Shown piece after piece: positions 8,104 through 17,488 of a stretch of 64,000 nt of DNA. How positions within the stretch are numbered: the first letter of the stretch is position 1; each line of letters starts with the position of its first letter. The notes beneath the pieces are model-generated. The model did no database searches and was not told where the DNA came from. It saw only the letters and a list, made by a program, of their open reading frames with translations. This DNA is from CAYSZB01 sp964435475 (GTDB lineage Bacteria; Chloroflexota; Anaerolineae; Anaerolineales; Anaerolineaceae): contig CAYSZB010000002.1 in the NCBI GenBank assembly GCA_964435475.1, positions 23,226 through 87,225 of the forward strand. The letters are read 5' to 3'. The position numbers and the translations under genes are program-made.

Positions 8104-9138
8104 ATGACGATCAGTTTAACAGATTTGGAAAAGGAAAAAGACCTGGCACTTTCAGAATTGCAGCAGGTCGTGGACGAAGAAAGCCTGAACCAGTGGCGGC
8201 TGGCGCATCTGGGCAAAAATGCCCCTGTTTCCCAGGTTTTTGCCACCCTGGCAACGATGAGCAAGGAAGACCGCCCGCTAATGGGCAAGTCAGCCAATAC
8301 TGTGCGTGTTGCCCTGGAAGCTGGAATGGTCGAAAAACGCGAGGTGTTGCACCAAGAAGCCCTGGCACAAGCCCTCCAGGCAGAGAAACTGGATGTTACC
8401 CTGCCCGGCAGACCTGCCCAACCCGGCAGGATCCACCCCCTGAACCAGGTGCTGCGCCAGATCTATCGCACCTTCGGTGACATGGGCTTCCAGATCTACC
8501 GTTCACCCGAAGTGGAGACTGACGACTTTAACTTTACATACCTGAACATGCCCCCCTACCATCCGGCAAGGGATATGTGGGATACATTCTATACCAACCG
8601 CGAAGGTGTCCTCTTGCGTACGCACACCTCCCCCGGTCAGATCCGCGTAATGCGCGAATATGCCCCGCAGGACATTCGCGCCATACTACCCGGTGCTACC
8701 GCCCGGTACGAACAATTAACAGCCCGCTCAGAGATCGAGTTCATCCAGGTGGAAGTGTTGGTCGTGGGCAAAGGAATTACTTTTGCCGAAATGAAAGGCA
8801 CCCTGCTGGATTTTGCCCGCCGCACTTTCGGCGAACATGCCCGCACCCGCCTGCGCCCTTCCTATTTCCCCTTTACCGAGCCCAGTGCCGAAATGGACGT
8901 GGAATGTTACATTTGCGGAGGCAAGGGCTGCGGGGTCTGTAAAGGCACCGGCTGGCTGGAGATACTGGGATGCGGAATGGTGCACCCGCTTGTGCTGCAG
9001 TATGGCGGCTATGACCCGGCTGTGCACTCCGGCTTTGCCGCCGGCATGGGCATCGACCGCAGCACCCTGATGCGCTACCGCATCGATGATATCAGGCATT
9101 TCCGTAACAATGACATTCGCTTCCTTGAGCAATTCTAA
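8104..9138 (+). CDS. pheS: Phenylalanine--tRNA ligase alpha subunit
   Basis: Catalytic subunit that charges tRNA-Phe as an alpha2-beta2 enzyme with PheT. An N-terminal coiled-coil tRNA-binding arm (first ~90 residues) precedes the class II core. Motif 2 THTSPGQIRVM, the segment with E-x-E around YRSPEVETDDFNF, and TGWLEILGCGMVHP followed by GFAAGMGIDRSTLMRY (motif 3) are all present. A cysteine-containing insert CYICGGKGCGVCKGTGW resembles the Zn-ribbon-like insert of some PheS proteins. The ATG at 8104 has GGAGG five bases upstream; a TTG at 8092 in the same frame overlaps that site and is not used. Confidence 0.96.
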   Translation: MTISLTDLEKEKDLALSELQQVVDEESLNQWRLAHLGKNAPVSQVFATLATMSKEDRPLMGKSANTVRVALEAGMVEKREVLHQEALAQALQAEKLDVTLPGRPAQPGRIHPLNQVLRQIYRTFGDMGFQIYRSPEVETDDFNFTYLNMPPYHPARDMWDTFYTNREGVLLRTHTSPGQIRVMREYAPQDIRAILPGATARYEQLTARSEIEFIQVEVLVVGKGITFAEMKGTLLDFARRTFGEHARTRLRPSYFPFTEPSAEMDVECYICGGKGCGVCKGTGWLEILGCGMVHPLVLQYGGYDPAVHSGFAAGMGIDRSTLMRYRIDDIRHFRNNDIRFLEQF

Positions 9139-9160
9139 GCCAGGGAGATCGTGAGGAACC

Positions 9161-11701
9161 ATGAAAGCACCACTTAGCTGGATCAGATCTTATGTAGACA
9201 TTGACGACCTCTCGGTTGAAGAGGTTTGTAAAATATTGACCAACCTCGGGCTGGAGGTGGAAGGCGTGCAGCTGGTTGGCATGCCTCTCCCCCCTGGCGA
9301 GAAACATGAATTTAAGTATGAAGGCTTGACCTGGCCGGAAGACAAATTTATTGTAGCCCAGGTTAACGAGGTGCTTCCGCACCCGGATGCCGACCGGTTG
9401 GTATTGTGCCGGCTATTCGATGGCACACAGGAACTGATCGTCCTCACCGGTGCACCCAATCTCTACCCGATGAAAGGTAGTGGACCATTGGAAACCCCAC
9501 TCAAGGTGGCATATGCCCGTGAGGGAGCGGTGCTGTACGATGGGCACCAGCCAGGTTTTGTTCTGACCAAACTTAAGAAAATGAAGATCAGGGGGGTTGA
9601 GTCCTTTTCTATGATCTGTTCTGAAAAGGAGTTGGGCATTTCAGAAGAACACGATGGGGTGATCATCCTGGACGATGATGCACCCACCGGCATGAGCCTG
9701 GTGCAATACATGGGCGATGCTGTGCTGGAAGTGAGCATCCTGCCCAACATGGTGCGCAACGCCAGCATCCTGGGCATCTCCCGCGAACTGGCAGCGGCGA
9801 CCAAACGCGAACTTAAACAACCTGCGGACAAGATGGTTCTGGTTGGTAAACCGATCAGCGGCAGAGCTGCCATCGACATCAAAGACCCGCAGCTTAACCC
9901 GCGTTTTGTGCTTGGCTTGATTGAAGGGACCACGCCCAGAGAAAGTCCATACTGGGTCAGGCGGCGCTTGAACCTGGCAGGCATGCGACCGATCAACGCC
10001 CTGGTCGATGCCACCAACTACACCATGCTGGAGATCGGCGAACCGCTGCATGCCTTTGACTATGATATCCTGCAGAAACGGGCTGGCGGCAAAGCCCCAA
10101 CCATCATCACCCGTCCGGCACAGGTTGGTGAAAAACTGACCACCCTCGATGGCACCAGCCATACCCTCGATAGCAAAATGATCCTGGTGGCAGATACTGC
10201 CGGAGCACTTTCATTGGCAGGCGTCATGGGCGGCCTGGAGAGCGAAGTAACCCCCACCACCCGCAATGTCCTCCTGGAAGGTGCCTCCTGGAACTTTATT
10301 AACATCCGCAAGACAACCAGCAAGCTCAAGATCACCTCTGAAGCTGCCTACCGTTTCAGCCGCGGCATCCACCCGGCACTGGCAGAAATCGCAGTCAAGT
10401 TGTGCCTGGCACGCATGCAAGCCTGGGGCGGCGGTATGATCGCCAAAGGACTGATCGATGCCTACCCGCAACCGTACAAGGACCCACAGGTTGAGCTAAG
10501 CACAGCGGATGTCGAACGAGTGCTGGGCGTTCATTTAACTGTGGCTGAGATGTCAGGCATCCTGGACAGGCTGGGATTTGCCTGCGAGGTTAAGGGCGAT
10601 ACAGTGATCGCAACCGCGCCAGCCACCCGCTGTGACATTAATGATGGACTGATCGGCAAGGCAGACCTGCTGGAAGAGATCGCCCGTCTGCATGGATATG
10701 AATCGATCCCCGAAACCCGTCTCTCACAGGAACTTCCACCCCAGCGGGTGAACCGCCAGGTCGAATTAGAAGAACTGGCACGTGACCTGCTGATCAACCT
10801 CGGGCTCAATGACATGGTCGCATACCGTCAGACCTCACCAGATCGCGAAGCACGGATTTTGCCACAAGCCGACCAGGCGGATTTCCCGGAATATTTAACA
10901 ATTATCAACCCGATCACACCCGAACGGACAGTTCTGCGCCAGAACATCATGGCGACCATGCTGGAAACGCTTGAACACAACGCCCCCCATGCCAGCCACC
11001 TGGCAATGTTTGAGATTGGACCGGTCTTTATCGTCAAAGCCGATCAACAACTGCCGGATGAACAGATGCGCATTGCCATCGGTATGACCGGCACACGCAT
11101 CGAGCCGACCTGGCAGGAACAGGCACCTTCCTGGATGGACTTCTTTGATCTCAAGGGAATCGTTGAAGGCTTGCTGCATGGGCTGCATATCCCGGATGTC
11201 ACCTATCGGCCATCAGACCATATCTCCTTCCACCCCGGCAAATGCGCCGAGGTGCTCTCGGGTGAGAAGGTGCTGGGGGTTTTCGGCGAACTTCACCCCC
11301 TGGTCAAGGCGCATTATACCTTTGGTGCGGCACCGGTATTGGTGGCTGAGATCGATGCTGAAAAGTTGCTTGAGCTTGCCTCGCTCATATTCCAGATCCA
11401 GCCTGTTTTGGGCTTCCCACCCATCATCGAGGATATTGCAGTGATCGTTGACGAAACCTTAAGTGCTGCCGAGCTTGAAAAAGCAATATGGAGTGCTGGT
11501 GGAAACCTGCTTCAAGCGGTCAAACTTTTCGATATCTATCGCGGGGAAAAGATCGGCAGCGGCAAAAAAAGCATGGCATACAACCTGACTTACCAGGCAG
11601 CTGACCGCACATTGACCGACAAGGACGCGGCCACCGTACGCAACCGGATCGTCAGGACCCTTGAAAAGAGCTTCAATGCCATTCTAAGGAGCGGTGCCTG
11701 A
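9161..11701 (+). CDS. pheT: Phenylalanine--tRNA ligase beta subunit
   Basis: The structural and editing subunit of PheRS, 846 residues. The N-terminal EMAP/OB-type tRNA-binding domain spans about residues 60-180 (VAQVNEVLPHPDADRLVLCRL). The B3/B4 editing region follows (RPINALVDATNYTMLEIGEPLHAFD; LAGVMGGLESEVTP). B5 lies near residue 450, the catalytic-like core after it, and the C-terminal anticodon-binding FDX-ACB domain from about 755 (FPPIIEDIAVIVDE). It begins 22 bp after pheS behind a GAGGA site. Full-length, with no missing domain. Confidence 0.95.
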   Translation: MKAPLSWIRSYVDIDDLSVEEVCKILTNLGLEVEGVQLVGMPLPPGEKHEFKYEGLTWPEDKFIVAQVNEVLPHPDADRLVLCRLFDGTQELIVLTGAPNLYPMKGSGPLETPLKVAYAREGAVLYDGHQPGFVLTKLKKMKIRGVESFSMICSEKELGISEEHDGVIILDDDAPTGMSLVQYMGDAVLEVSILPNMVRNASILGISRELAAATKRELKQPADKMVLVGKPISGRAAIDIKDPQLNPRFVLGLIEGTTPRESPYWVRRRLNLAGMRPINALVDATNYTMLEIGEPLHAFDYDILQKRAGGKAPTIITRPAQVGEKLTTLDGTSHTLDSKMILVADTAGALSLAGVMGGLESEVTPTTRNVLLEGASWNFINIRKTTSKLKITSEAAYRFSRGIHPALAEIAVKLCLARMQAWGGGMIAKGLIDAYPQPYKDPQVELSTADVERVLGVHLTVAEMSGILDRLGFACEVKGDTVIATAPATRCDINDGLIGKADLLEEIARLHGYESIPETRLSQELPPQRVNRQVELEELARDLLINLGLNDMVAYRQTSPDREARILPQADQADFPEYLTIINPITPERTVLRQNIMATMLETLEHNAPHASHLAMFEIGPVFIVKADQQLPDEQMRIAIGMTGTRIEPTWQEQAPSWMDFFDLKGIVEGLLHGLHIPDVTYRPSDHISFHPGKCAEVLSGEKVLGVFGELHPLVKAHYTFGAAPVLVAEIDAEKLLELASLIFQIQPVLGFPPIIEDIAVIVDETLSAAELEKAIWSAGGNLLQAVKLFDIYRGEKIGSGKKSMAYNLTYQAADRTLTDKDAATVRNRIVRTLEKSFNAILRSGA

Positions 11702-11725
11702 TATTTGTAAATAAGGAGTCGGAAC

Positions 11726-12037
11726 TTGGGAAAAACAAAAAAGACCTTATTGATATTCTTAATCATCTCGATCTTTACTTGTGGCTGCCCCGGTATCCTG
11801 CTGGCGATCGAAGGCACCGTGCAGCTCGACCGGGCATTTATCGGCAGGCTCTACGACAGCAGCCTGTGGAGCGAAGCCCTTTACATTGCATGGGAGAATA
11901 TGGCTTACCTGCTGGTGATCGGGTTAGTGTTGCTGGTGGTGCCATTGGGATTGCTGATTGCCTGGCTGTTAGTCAAAAAGCGCAAGGTCAAACCAGGTTT
12001 GGTCAGTGGAAACGACCCTATACCACCAACATCGTGA
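11726..12037 (+). CDS. Small membrane protein, unknown
   Basis: A 103-residue protein with an N-terminal hydrophobic segment (residues 8-24, ending in FTCGC, possibly a lipobox) and a second one near residues 60-82, followed by a basic tail. The TTG at 11726 is taken as start because AAGGAG sits eight bases upstream and no ATG follows early. It lies 24 bp behind pheT and may be the third gene of that operon. No family was recognised. Confidence 0.6.
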   Translation: MGKTKKTLLIFLIISIFTCGCPGILLAIEGTVQLDRAFIGRLYDSSLWSEALYIAWENMAYLLVIGLVLLVVPLGLLIAWLLVKKRKVKPGLVSGNDPIPPTS

Positions 12038-12164
12038 CTGTCAGTCTAATTCTAAATCAGTGACATGTGAAGAATAATTAAGCCCTGTCGTCTCTGGTAT
12101 TGGCCTAACTTTACCCGGTTTTATCTCCCGATAAGTAAGCGACGGTCAATATTAAAATGAAATT

Positions 12165-12199
12165 CCTGGGCTTGCAGATGCTTTTTACCCAGGTTTTTT
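12165..12199 (+). terminator. Intrinsic terminator after the pheST operon
   Basis: CCTGGG (12165-12170) pairs with CCCAGG (12188-12193) and is followed by six T residues. It separates the plus-strand pheST unit from the convergent small membrane protein. Confidence 0.65.
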
Positions 12200-12203
12200 C
12201 GTC

Positions 12204-12512
12204 CTAAAACGACAATGACATCAAACCATAGATCAGCACAAGGATCACCATCGTGATAGTCCAGGTGATCATGGTGTTCTTGTCATCCAGTTCTTCATTA
12301 CGGATCCATCCCCATATGAAAGCAAAGAACGGGATGAAGATCCCCAGCAAAAGAAAAACGGTTCCCTTAACAGAGTAAATTTTGATAAGGACAGTGATGT
12401 AACAGTATAATAAAACGATAACCGCAGCAATAATTATTATCCAGATGCACTGCAATGCAGTAACCCCCACTAATTTTGCAATCAACCCCTTGAAAAAATC
12501 GATAATCACCAT
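12204..12512 (-). CDS. Small membrane protein with three hydrophobic segments
   Basis: A 102-residue protein with hydrophobic helices at about 20-45, 52-70 and 82-100. The only polar stretch, NEELDDKNT, lies between the second and third. A strong AGGAGGT ribosome site stands 7 bases before the ATG. No conserved domain was recognised; topology suggests a small integral membrane protein. It is monocistronic and convergent with the pheST unit. Confidence 0.7.
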   Translation of the reverse strand: MVIIDFFKGLIAKLVGVTALQCIWIIIIAAVIVLLYCYITVLIKIYSVKGTVFLLLGIFIPFFAFIWGWIRNEELDDKNTMITWTITMVILVLIYGLMSLSF

Positions 12513-12913
12513 GACATTGACCTCCTGACAGGGATGACTTTTATGCGGTAGCTGTCCAAAAAATTATATCATTAGAAAGTACTGATCATCTGAGACCTTC
12601 CGGTAATATACCGATCATTCAGGAAAGTCTATTTGACATTTCTTATCGAAATATGACTGATCAGCTTAACAACACCAAGAATCTACCTGTAAAAACATTT
12701 AATTCACGACCCAATGATATATGGTATACTCTTCCCGCTGTCAAAGACAGCCACACCACTTTTAGGAGATGAACACATGGATTAACTTTCTTATCGGACA
12801 TTAGATTGAGCAACTTTTCTTAATGATCAGCGGAGAATTGTGCCCTGTGCACAGCAGATTTAGGAAAAGCCTGTTCCGTTTAATGCCAGATAAAAATTGG
12901 AAAGGATAAAACC
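12513..12913. other. 400-bp intergenic region with an apparent promoter and no clear gene
   Basis: An extended -10 element TGGTATACT is at 12722-12730 (plus strand). A perfect 6-bp hairpin GCTGTC-AAA-GACAGC at 12737-12751 follows, right at the expected transcript start. A ribosome site AGGAG (12764-12768) precedes ATG GAT TAA at 12777-12785, so translation would stop after two codons. All frames close quickly up to the small gene at 12914. This may be that gene's long leader or the remains of a decayed gene. Confidence 0.5.
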
Positions 12914-13150
12914 ATGTTTCAACTCATAAAGCTCGGAAATTGCATCCACATTTTTGACCGGGAGCAAGGCTTGTTTGTCAAGCTCTCCATGAAAAACCTC
13001 AAGAAAGCCCTCGAGGTCAAAGAAACCCAGTCCACCCGCCTGCAAATCATTGAAAGCCTGGCCTGGGTGCAGTGTACTGACCCGCACTGCCGGGTCAAAA
13101 ACTGCCGGCAGCAGCACTGGATCGCCCAGGTCCAGAAATTCAGGGGTTAG
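12914..13150 (+). CDS. Small Cys/His-containing protein, unknown
   Basis: A 78-residue protein with an AAAGGA ribosome site upstream of the ATG. The C-terminal part carries three cysteines and two histidines in CTDPHCRVKNCRQQHW, which could bind zinc. The N-terminal half, with a KNLKKALEVKE segment, looks helical. No signal peptide. It is flanked by terminators on both sides and appears monocistronic. No family recognised. Confidence 0.55.
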   Translation: MFQLIKLGNCIHIFDREQGLFVKLSMKNLKKALEVKETQSTRLQIIESLAWVQCTDPHCRVKNCRQQHWIAQVQKFRG

Positions 13151-13188
13151 AAGAACAAGACCCAACCAATAAAATAATAAATACCATC

Positions 13189-13216
13189 GAGCCTTCCACA
13201 TTCTCCGGGAAGGCTC
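13189..13216. terminator. Hairpin terminator between convergent genes
   Basis: GAGCCTTCC (13189-13197) pairs perfectly with GGAAGGCTC (13208-13216). The minus-strand side is followed by a T-rich stretch and the plus side by TAATTAAA, so it could serve both the small Cys gene and the Gfo/Idh gene. Confidence 0.55.
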
Positions 13217-13263
13217 TAATTAAATACCCGCCAAAACCAAAACACGATCTGTAGTTTTCTACA

Positions 13264-14118
13264 TTAAAGTTTTGTTACAGACACCTCATCCCCGGTTTCT
13301 ATTGAGGTCATGATTGCCTCAAGCAGCTGCACCGAAAAGATCCTCCGCTCTAAATGTGAAGGTATTGGGGTACCATCTTCCATCGCCTGCACAAACGCCC
13401 GCATGCCGTTTAAATAACAATTCTGGTCATCCAGCACTATATGATTCAATGAAAGTCCATCTTCAAACAGCACCTCGGGCAATTCAAATCCTGGTTGCGA
13501 ATGAAGGATCACCGGTCCTGTTGGATAATTTACGGTTGTGGTTACATTACCCTTATCCTGGACAACGCGAACGGAAACAGCCAGTATGCCAAAGACCAGC
13601 GCACACAGGTCGGTCAAGTGGCTGCCATAAAAGCGGTATCCACCATAAGGACTGTCAACATCCGCGCGGTAGGCAATGATACCTGTCGTGGGGGATTTAC
13701 GCCTTTCAATGAACTGTGCCAACTGTGGGTCAAAACACAGGGTGGACCCACCCACCACCGGGATGGCATTTTCCAGGCTGGCGGCTTTGATCGCCAAAGC
13801 CTCTTCAACGGTCAACGTAAAAGGTTTGTCGATGAAAACCGGCTTATTATGATTTATACACTGCATCGCCCGGTCAAAGTGCGAGCCAGCCAGCCGTGTG
13901 GTGAGCAGGACGGCATCACTGAGCTCGATCAACTCTTCAACACTATGGCATACATTTGGGATCCGGGCGGTTTCACGCACATAGGAAATGCGTTCCGGTT
14001 CATCATCTGCAAAAATGAAGTCCACAGCATTCCAGGGAAATGCTTTTTGTATGTTGAAAATCGACCCAAAGAACTCTGCATGCTTGCTCTGGCTACCAAT
14101 AATGCCCAACTTTTTCAT
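13264..14118 (-). CDS. Gfo/Idh/MocA-family oxidoreductase (divergent from the catabolic operon)
   Basis: NAD(P)-dependent sugar or polyol oxidoreductase of 284 residues, shorter than the usual 330-380. The N-terminal Rossmann fold starts KKLGIIGSQ, with the family's EKP motif present as IDKP near residue 97. The downstream catalytic region reads YRFYGSHLTDL: the His is kept, but the usual Asp four residues before it appears to be replaced. ATG 14118 is preferred over 14124 because GGAG lies eight bases before it. It is transcribed away from the sugar operon and shares its control region, so it may act on the same substrate. The short length and the changed residue leave a regulatory or sensor role possible. 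Confidence 0.75.
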   Translation of the reverse strand: MKKLGIIGSQSKHAEFFGSIFNIQKAFPWNAVDFIFADDEPERISYVRETARIPNVCHSVEELIELSDAVLLTTRLAGSHFDRAMQCINHNKPVFIDKPFTLTVEEALAIKAASLENAIPVVGGSTLCFDPQLAQFIERRKSPTTGIIAYRADVDSPYGGYRFYGSHLTDLCALVFGILAVSVRVVQDKGNVTTTVNYPTGPVILHSQPGFELPEVLFEDGLSLNHIVLDDQNCYLNGMRAFVQAMEDGTPIPSHLERRIFSVQLLEAIMTSIETGDEVSVTKL

Positions 14119-14433
14119 TTTCATTACTCCAAACTCACAAATTCAGCGATTTTGTTACTTATTCTTTGGCCCGAACGTCAAAATCGCCATAATTCAGTAA
14201 ATTTCAACCTGATTTTAACGACTACTTACCAAGTTAAAGCAATTTTAATGCGCTTTTATAAAATATAAGGATTTAATGTTAGAATCTTTTCGTGATTAGA
14301 AATCATGAGCGATTATGAAGGATCTGAATGAAAGATGTAGGATGATTTCTGCTCGGGGTTGTTTCATCATGCCAAATAATTTTAGATCCCGCTCGAAATT
14401 CAGAAAGAACCAATTAGAAAGGAGAAGATAATT
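14119..14433. promoter_or_regulatory. Divergent control region with a palindromic candidate operator
   Basis: The AT-rich 315-bp region separates the divergent Gfo/Idh gene from the operon. The near-perfect palindrome CGTGATT-AGA-AATCATG lies at 14291-14307, and a related TCATGAGCGATTATGA element overlaps its right side. Such spaced dyads are typical operators for LacI- or GntR-type repressors. No regulator gene is in the operon. The SD of the first gene is AAAGGAGA at about 14419. Confidence 0.5.
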
Positions 14434-15600
14434 ATGAAAAAGATCGTATTAGTTGTAGCAATTCTTGTTATGGCGCTTTCACTTGCCGGATGCAAGCCAA
14501 AAGCGGCTGAACCACAAGAAAAGATCATTATTGGAAGTATTCAAGACCTGTCTGGTGGCGCTTCTGAAGCCGGCAAGGCTAACGCCTGGGGTGCTGAATA
14601 TGCGGTTAAAGTGATCAATGAAAACGGTGGTATTGATGGACGCCAGATCGAGATTATCACACTTGACTGCAAGAACGACCTGAATGAAGGTATCAATGTC
14701 TACCGCAAGCTCGTTGATGAGTACAAGGTGGACGCCATCATTGGGCCACCCCTCTCAAACCCCGCCTCTGGTTGGGTTGAGCTTTCCGAAGAGGATCAGG
14801 TCCCGATCGTCGGGCATTTTGCTGATGAGATTACAACCACCAATCCCGATACCGGTGCTGTTTATCCCTTCATGTATCTTGTTCAACCCAGCTGCGGTCA
14901 GCAGTCTGATGCGATTGCGAAATTTGCCATCGAGACTTTGGGTTTAAAAACATATGCCACCCTTTACAATACTGGTAATGCATTTGCCAAGGCGCACGCT
15001 ATTCCCTTCATGAAATACGTGCGTGATCATGGCGGCAGTGTGGTGGCAGAGGAAACCTTCACCTGGACAGACACTGACTACAGCGCCCAGGCTTTGAAGA
15101 TCGTTGCTGCCAATCCTGAAGCAGTCTTCCTTTCCGACTATGCCAACCAGGCAGCCACAGCTTATGATGCCCTGCGTGATGCCGGTTTCACCGGGGTCAT
15201 CCTCGGCGCCAATACGCTTGCCCTACCCTTCCCCACCCTGGTCAAGAATGAGATCCATGACCTCTACTTCCTGCAGAACTACGACATGCTGAATCCGGAA
15301 ACAAGGTGCTATGACCTTCACCAGACTTACATGAAGGAAGTTGGTTCCGAATATCCAAAGGCCAACGTTGGTTTCGGTTGGGATGCTGTCCAGGTTCTGG
15401 CAGCCGCCCTGGAAAAAGCCAAGGATCCGAAAGATGGTGTCGAGGTTCGTGAGATCCTCGAATCAACCAAGGGTGTCGAGATCTGCATGGGTGACATCAC
15501 CATCAATCCCGCAACCCACCGTCCCACGACCCTGGGCATGCACATTGCAGTGTATGATGAAAATAATACAATGCAGATCCTGACCTTCGTGGAACCATAA
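14434..15600 (+). CDS. Liv-type ABC transporter substrate-binding lipoprotein
   Basis: Extracytoplasmic receptor of the branched-chain amino acid/amide (HAAT, LivJ) class. A lipoprotein signal peptide ends in LAGC with lipidated C20. The mature part starts KIIIGSIQDLSGGASEAGKANAWGA, the standard type I periplasmic fold seen in LivJ, UrtA and amide receptors. Length of 388 aa is typical. It heads the operon, and a terminator separates it from the permease genes, which usually gives excess receptor. Substrate cannot be read from sequence. The downstream sugar-acid enzymes argue against a plain amino acid. Confidence 0.88.
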   Translation: MKKIVLVVAILVMALSLAGCKPKAAEPQEKIIIGSIQDLSGGASEAGKANAWGAEYAVKVINENGGIDGRQIEIITLDCKNDLNEGINVYRKLVDEYKVDAIIGPPLSNPASGWVELSEEDQVPIVGHFADEITTTNPDTGAVYPFMYLVQPSCGQQSDAIAKFAIETLGLKTYATLYNTGNAFAKAHAIPFMKYVRDHGGSVVAEETFTWTDTDYSAQALKIVAANPEAVFLSDYANQAATAYDALRDAGFTGVILGANTLALPFPTLVKNEIHDLYFLQNYDMLNPETRCYDLHQTYMKEVGSEYPKANVGFGWDAVQVLAAALEKAKDPKDGVEVREILESTKGVEICMGDITINPATHRPTTLGMHIAVYDENNTMQILTFVEP

Positions 15601-15640
15601 GATCTGTAGCGGTAAATTTTAATCAACCCCGAATCTCAAA

Positions 15641-15672
15641 GGGCGAGCGGAAATTCGCTCGCCCATTTTTTT
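15641..15672 (+). terminator. Attenuating terminator between receptor and permease genes
   Basis: GGGCGAGCG (15641-15649) and CGCTCGCCC (15656-15664) form a perfect 9-bp stem with a 6-base loop, followed by ATTTTTTT. It lies inside the operon, so partial readthrough would keep the receptor in excess over the membrane complex. Confidence 0.8.
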
Positions 15673-15683
15673 AGGAGTATTGT

Positions 15684-16565
15684 ATGGTTTCTCAACTGAT
15701 CGTTAATGGCATATCCATTGGGGCGGTTTATGCTTTGATAGCGGTAGGATTTGCGATCGTCTTCAGTATTATGCGCTTCAGTAACTTTGCCCATGGCGGC
15801 ATGATAAGTGCCTGTGCATTCATCGGCTTTTATTTTCAACGCGCCTTTGATCCAGCCCCGCCATTCTACATTACCATCCTGTTTACAGCGGTTTGCGGAA
15901 TGGCAATTGCCATTTTGATCGACACGCTGGGATACAGCAGGATCCGCAAGAAGAAAAGTCCTGGTATCTATTACTTCTTAATGTCTTTGACTTTTGCCAT
16001 CCTCATCGAACAGATCCTGACCGTGTTCTACGGCACCAATATGTATGGCTATCCCAAGGTCTTTCAAAATGAGACCTTCATGATCGGCGACCTGCGTTTC
16101 AAAATTATGAACCTGGTTATACTGGGCGTATCTGTTGCCATGCTGATCGCTTTGATCCTTCTCATCAACAAGACCAAAGTTGGCCTGGCGATTCGCGCTG
16201 TGGCCATCAACGCTGAAGCCGGGAAGTTAATGGGCATCAATTCCGGAATGATCGTCACCCTCATCTTTGTGATCGCAGGGATCCTGGCAGGTGTATCTGG
16301 CGTGTTCCTGGGAGTTCAGTATTCGGTTTACCCGGCTGTTGGCTCGATTATGATGGTCAAAGGGTTCATTGCATCGGTAATTGGTGGACTGGGCAGCCTG
16401 AGTGGTGCAATTTTTGCTGCCCTGGCTTTGGGGCTCATTGAGATATTTCTTACATACTTCCTTGGCGCTCGCGAAACCACTGTCATCATGTTCGCGATCA
16501 TGCTGGCCTTCCTGTTCCTTAGGCCGCAGGGCATCTCGGGCAAGATCACGGAAGACAAGGTATAG
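15684..16565 (+). CDS. Liv-type ABC transporter permease (LivH-like)
   Basis: Inner-membrane permease of 293 residues with about eight hydrophobic segments. It starts with VSQLIVNGISIGAVYALIAVGFAIVF and contains NFAHGG, AIRAVAINAEAGKLMGI and AGVSGVFLG, the standard LivH landmarks. The ATG has TAGGAG upstream and lies right after the attenuating terminator. It pairs with the LivM-like gene 11 bp downstream. Confidence 0.9.
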   Translation: MVSQLIVNGISIGAVYALIAVGFAIVFSIMRFSNFAHGGMISACAFIGFYFQRAFDPAPPFYITILFTAVCGMAIAILIDTLGYSRIRKKKSPGIYYFLMSLTFAILIEQILTVFYGTNMYGYPKVFQNETFMIGDLRFKIMNLVILGVSVAMLIALILLINKTKVGLAIRAVAINAEAGKLMGINSGMIVTLIFVIAGILAGVSGVFLGVQYSVYPAVGSIMMVKGFIASVIGGLGSLSGAIFAALALGLIEIFLTYFLGARETTVIMFAIMLAFLFLRPQGISGKITEDKV

Positions 16566-16576
16566 GAGATCAACCC

Positions 16577-17488
16577 ATGAGCGCATATCAAACAGGTCTA
16601 ATTATCCAGGTTTGCATAACAATTATTACCGTGGTGGCAGTCTTTGCCATGACAGGGTTGGCCGGCATGTTCTCCCTGGGGCAGGCAGCTTACATGGCTG
16701 TTGGTGCCTACATTACTTTTGTTCTTTATCGCGAGCTTGACATTTCATATTTCTTAACTGGTATCCTGGCGATCCTGATCAGTGTTTTCCTGGCATGGTT
16801 GATCGGCGCCCCTACGTTAAAACTCAGGCGCGACTTCTTTGCTCTGTTAACTGTGGGGTTCAGCCAGATGGTTGTTGCTGTGATCCTATTGTTTGAAAAA
16901 TATACCAATGGTTCGATCGGCTTTTCCAAGATTCCCCGGGCAGATGGTTTGCTCTGGGTATCCCTGCTGATGACAGCCCTCATCATATTCTGGATCCGCA
17001 ACCTGAAGTATTCACGTTTCGGCAGGATGTGCATTGCATTAAAGAATGATGAGGTGGCTGCCCGCAGCTTTGGTATTGACGTCTATAAATTAAAGCTTAA
17101 GATCTACATCCTGGCTTCGGCCATTGCGGCCTTTGCTGGCATCCTGATGGCACTGCGCAACCGGGTGATCACCCCTGACTCGTTCGGTTGGGCCAGCTCT
17201 GCTGAAATGCAGATCTTTCTTTTCTTCGGTGGCACCAATAGCCTGACCGGTGCCATTCTATCTGCAACTGTTCTAAAAATGATCCCGGAATTTTTGCGCG
17301 GGATCAACCTGTTCGGTACCAGCCTGCAGGAATATCGCACCATTATTTACTGTATCATGATCATTATCGTGATCAACTTCCGACCACAGGGTATCCTGGG
17401 TGAGGTTGAACTCACCACCAAGTGGATCAGGAAATTGTTCTCACGTTCTAAAGATAAAGCTGTTCAGAAAAGTGAAAATTATGAGTGA
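16577..17488 (+). CDS. Liv-type ABC transporter permease (LivM-like)
   Basis: Second permease, 303 residues, about eight hydrophobic segments. Landmarks are GLAGMFSLGQAAYMAVGAY near the start, the LKLRRDFFALLTVGFSQ segment, and CIALKNDEVAARSFGIDVYKLKL, the LivM coupling loop. The end overlaps the ATPase start by 8 bp. The basic tail (KWIRKLFSRSKDK) is cytoplasmic. Confidence 0.9.
   Translation: MSAYQTGLIIQVCITIITVVAVFAMTGLAGMFSLGQAAYMAVGAYITFVLYRELDISYFLTGILAILISVFLAWLIGAPTLKLRRDFFALLTVGFSQMVVAVILLFEKYTNGSIGFSKIPRADGLLWVSLLMTALIIFWIRNLKYSRFGRMCIALKNDEVAARSFGIDVYKLKLKIYILASAIAAFAGILMALRNRVITPDSFGWASSAEMQIFLFFGGTNSLTGAILSATVLKMIPEFLRGINLFGTSLQEYRTIIYCIMIIIVINFRPQGILGEVELTTKWIRKLFSRSKDKAVQKSENYE

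Noticed and set aside
17400..17480. An upstream-extended start for the LivG-like ATPase
   Set aside because: The extension lies entirely inside the LivM gene, with no ribosome site.
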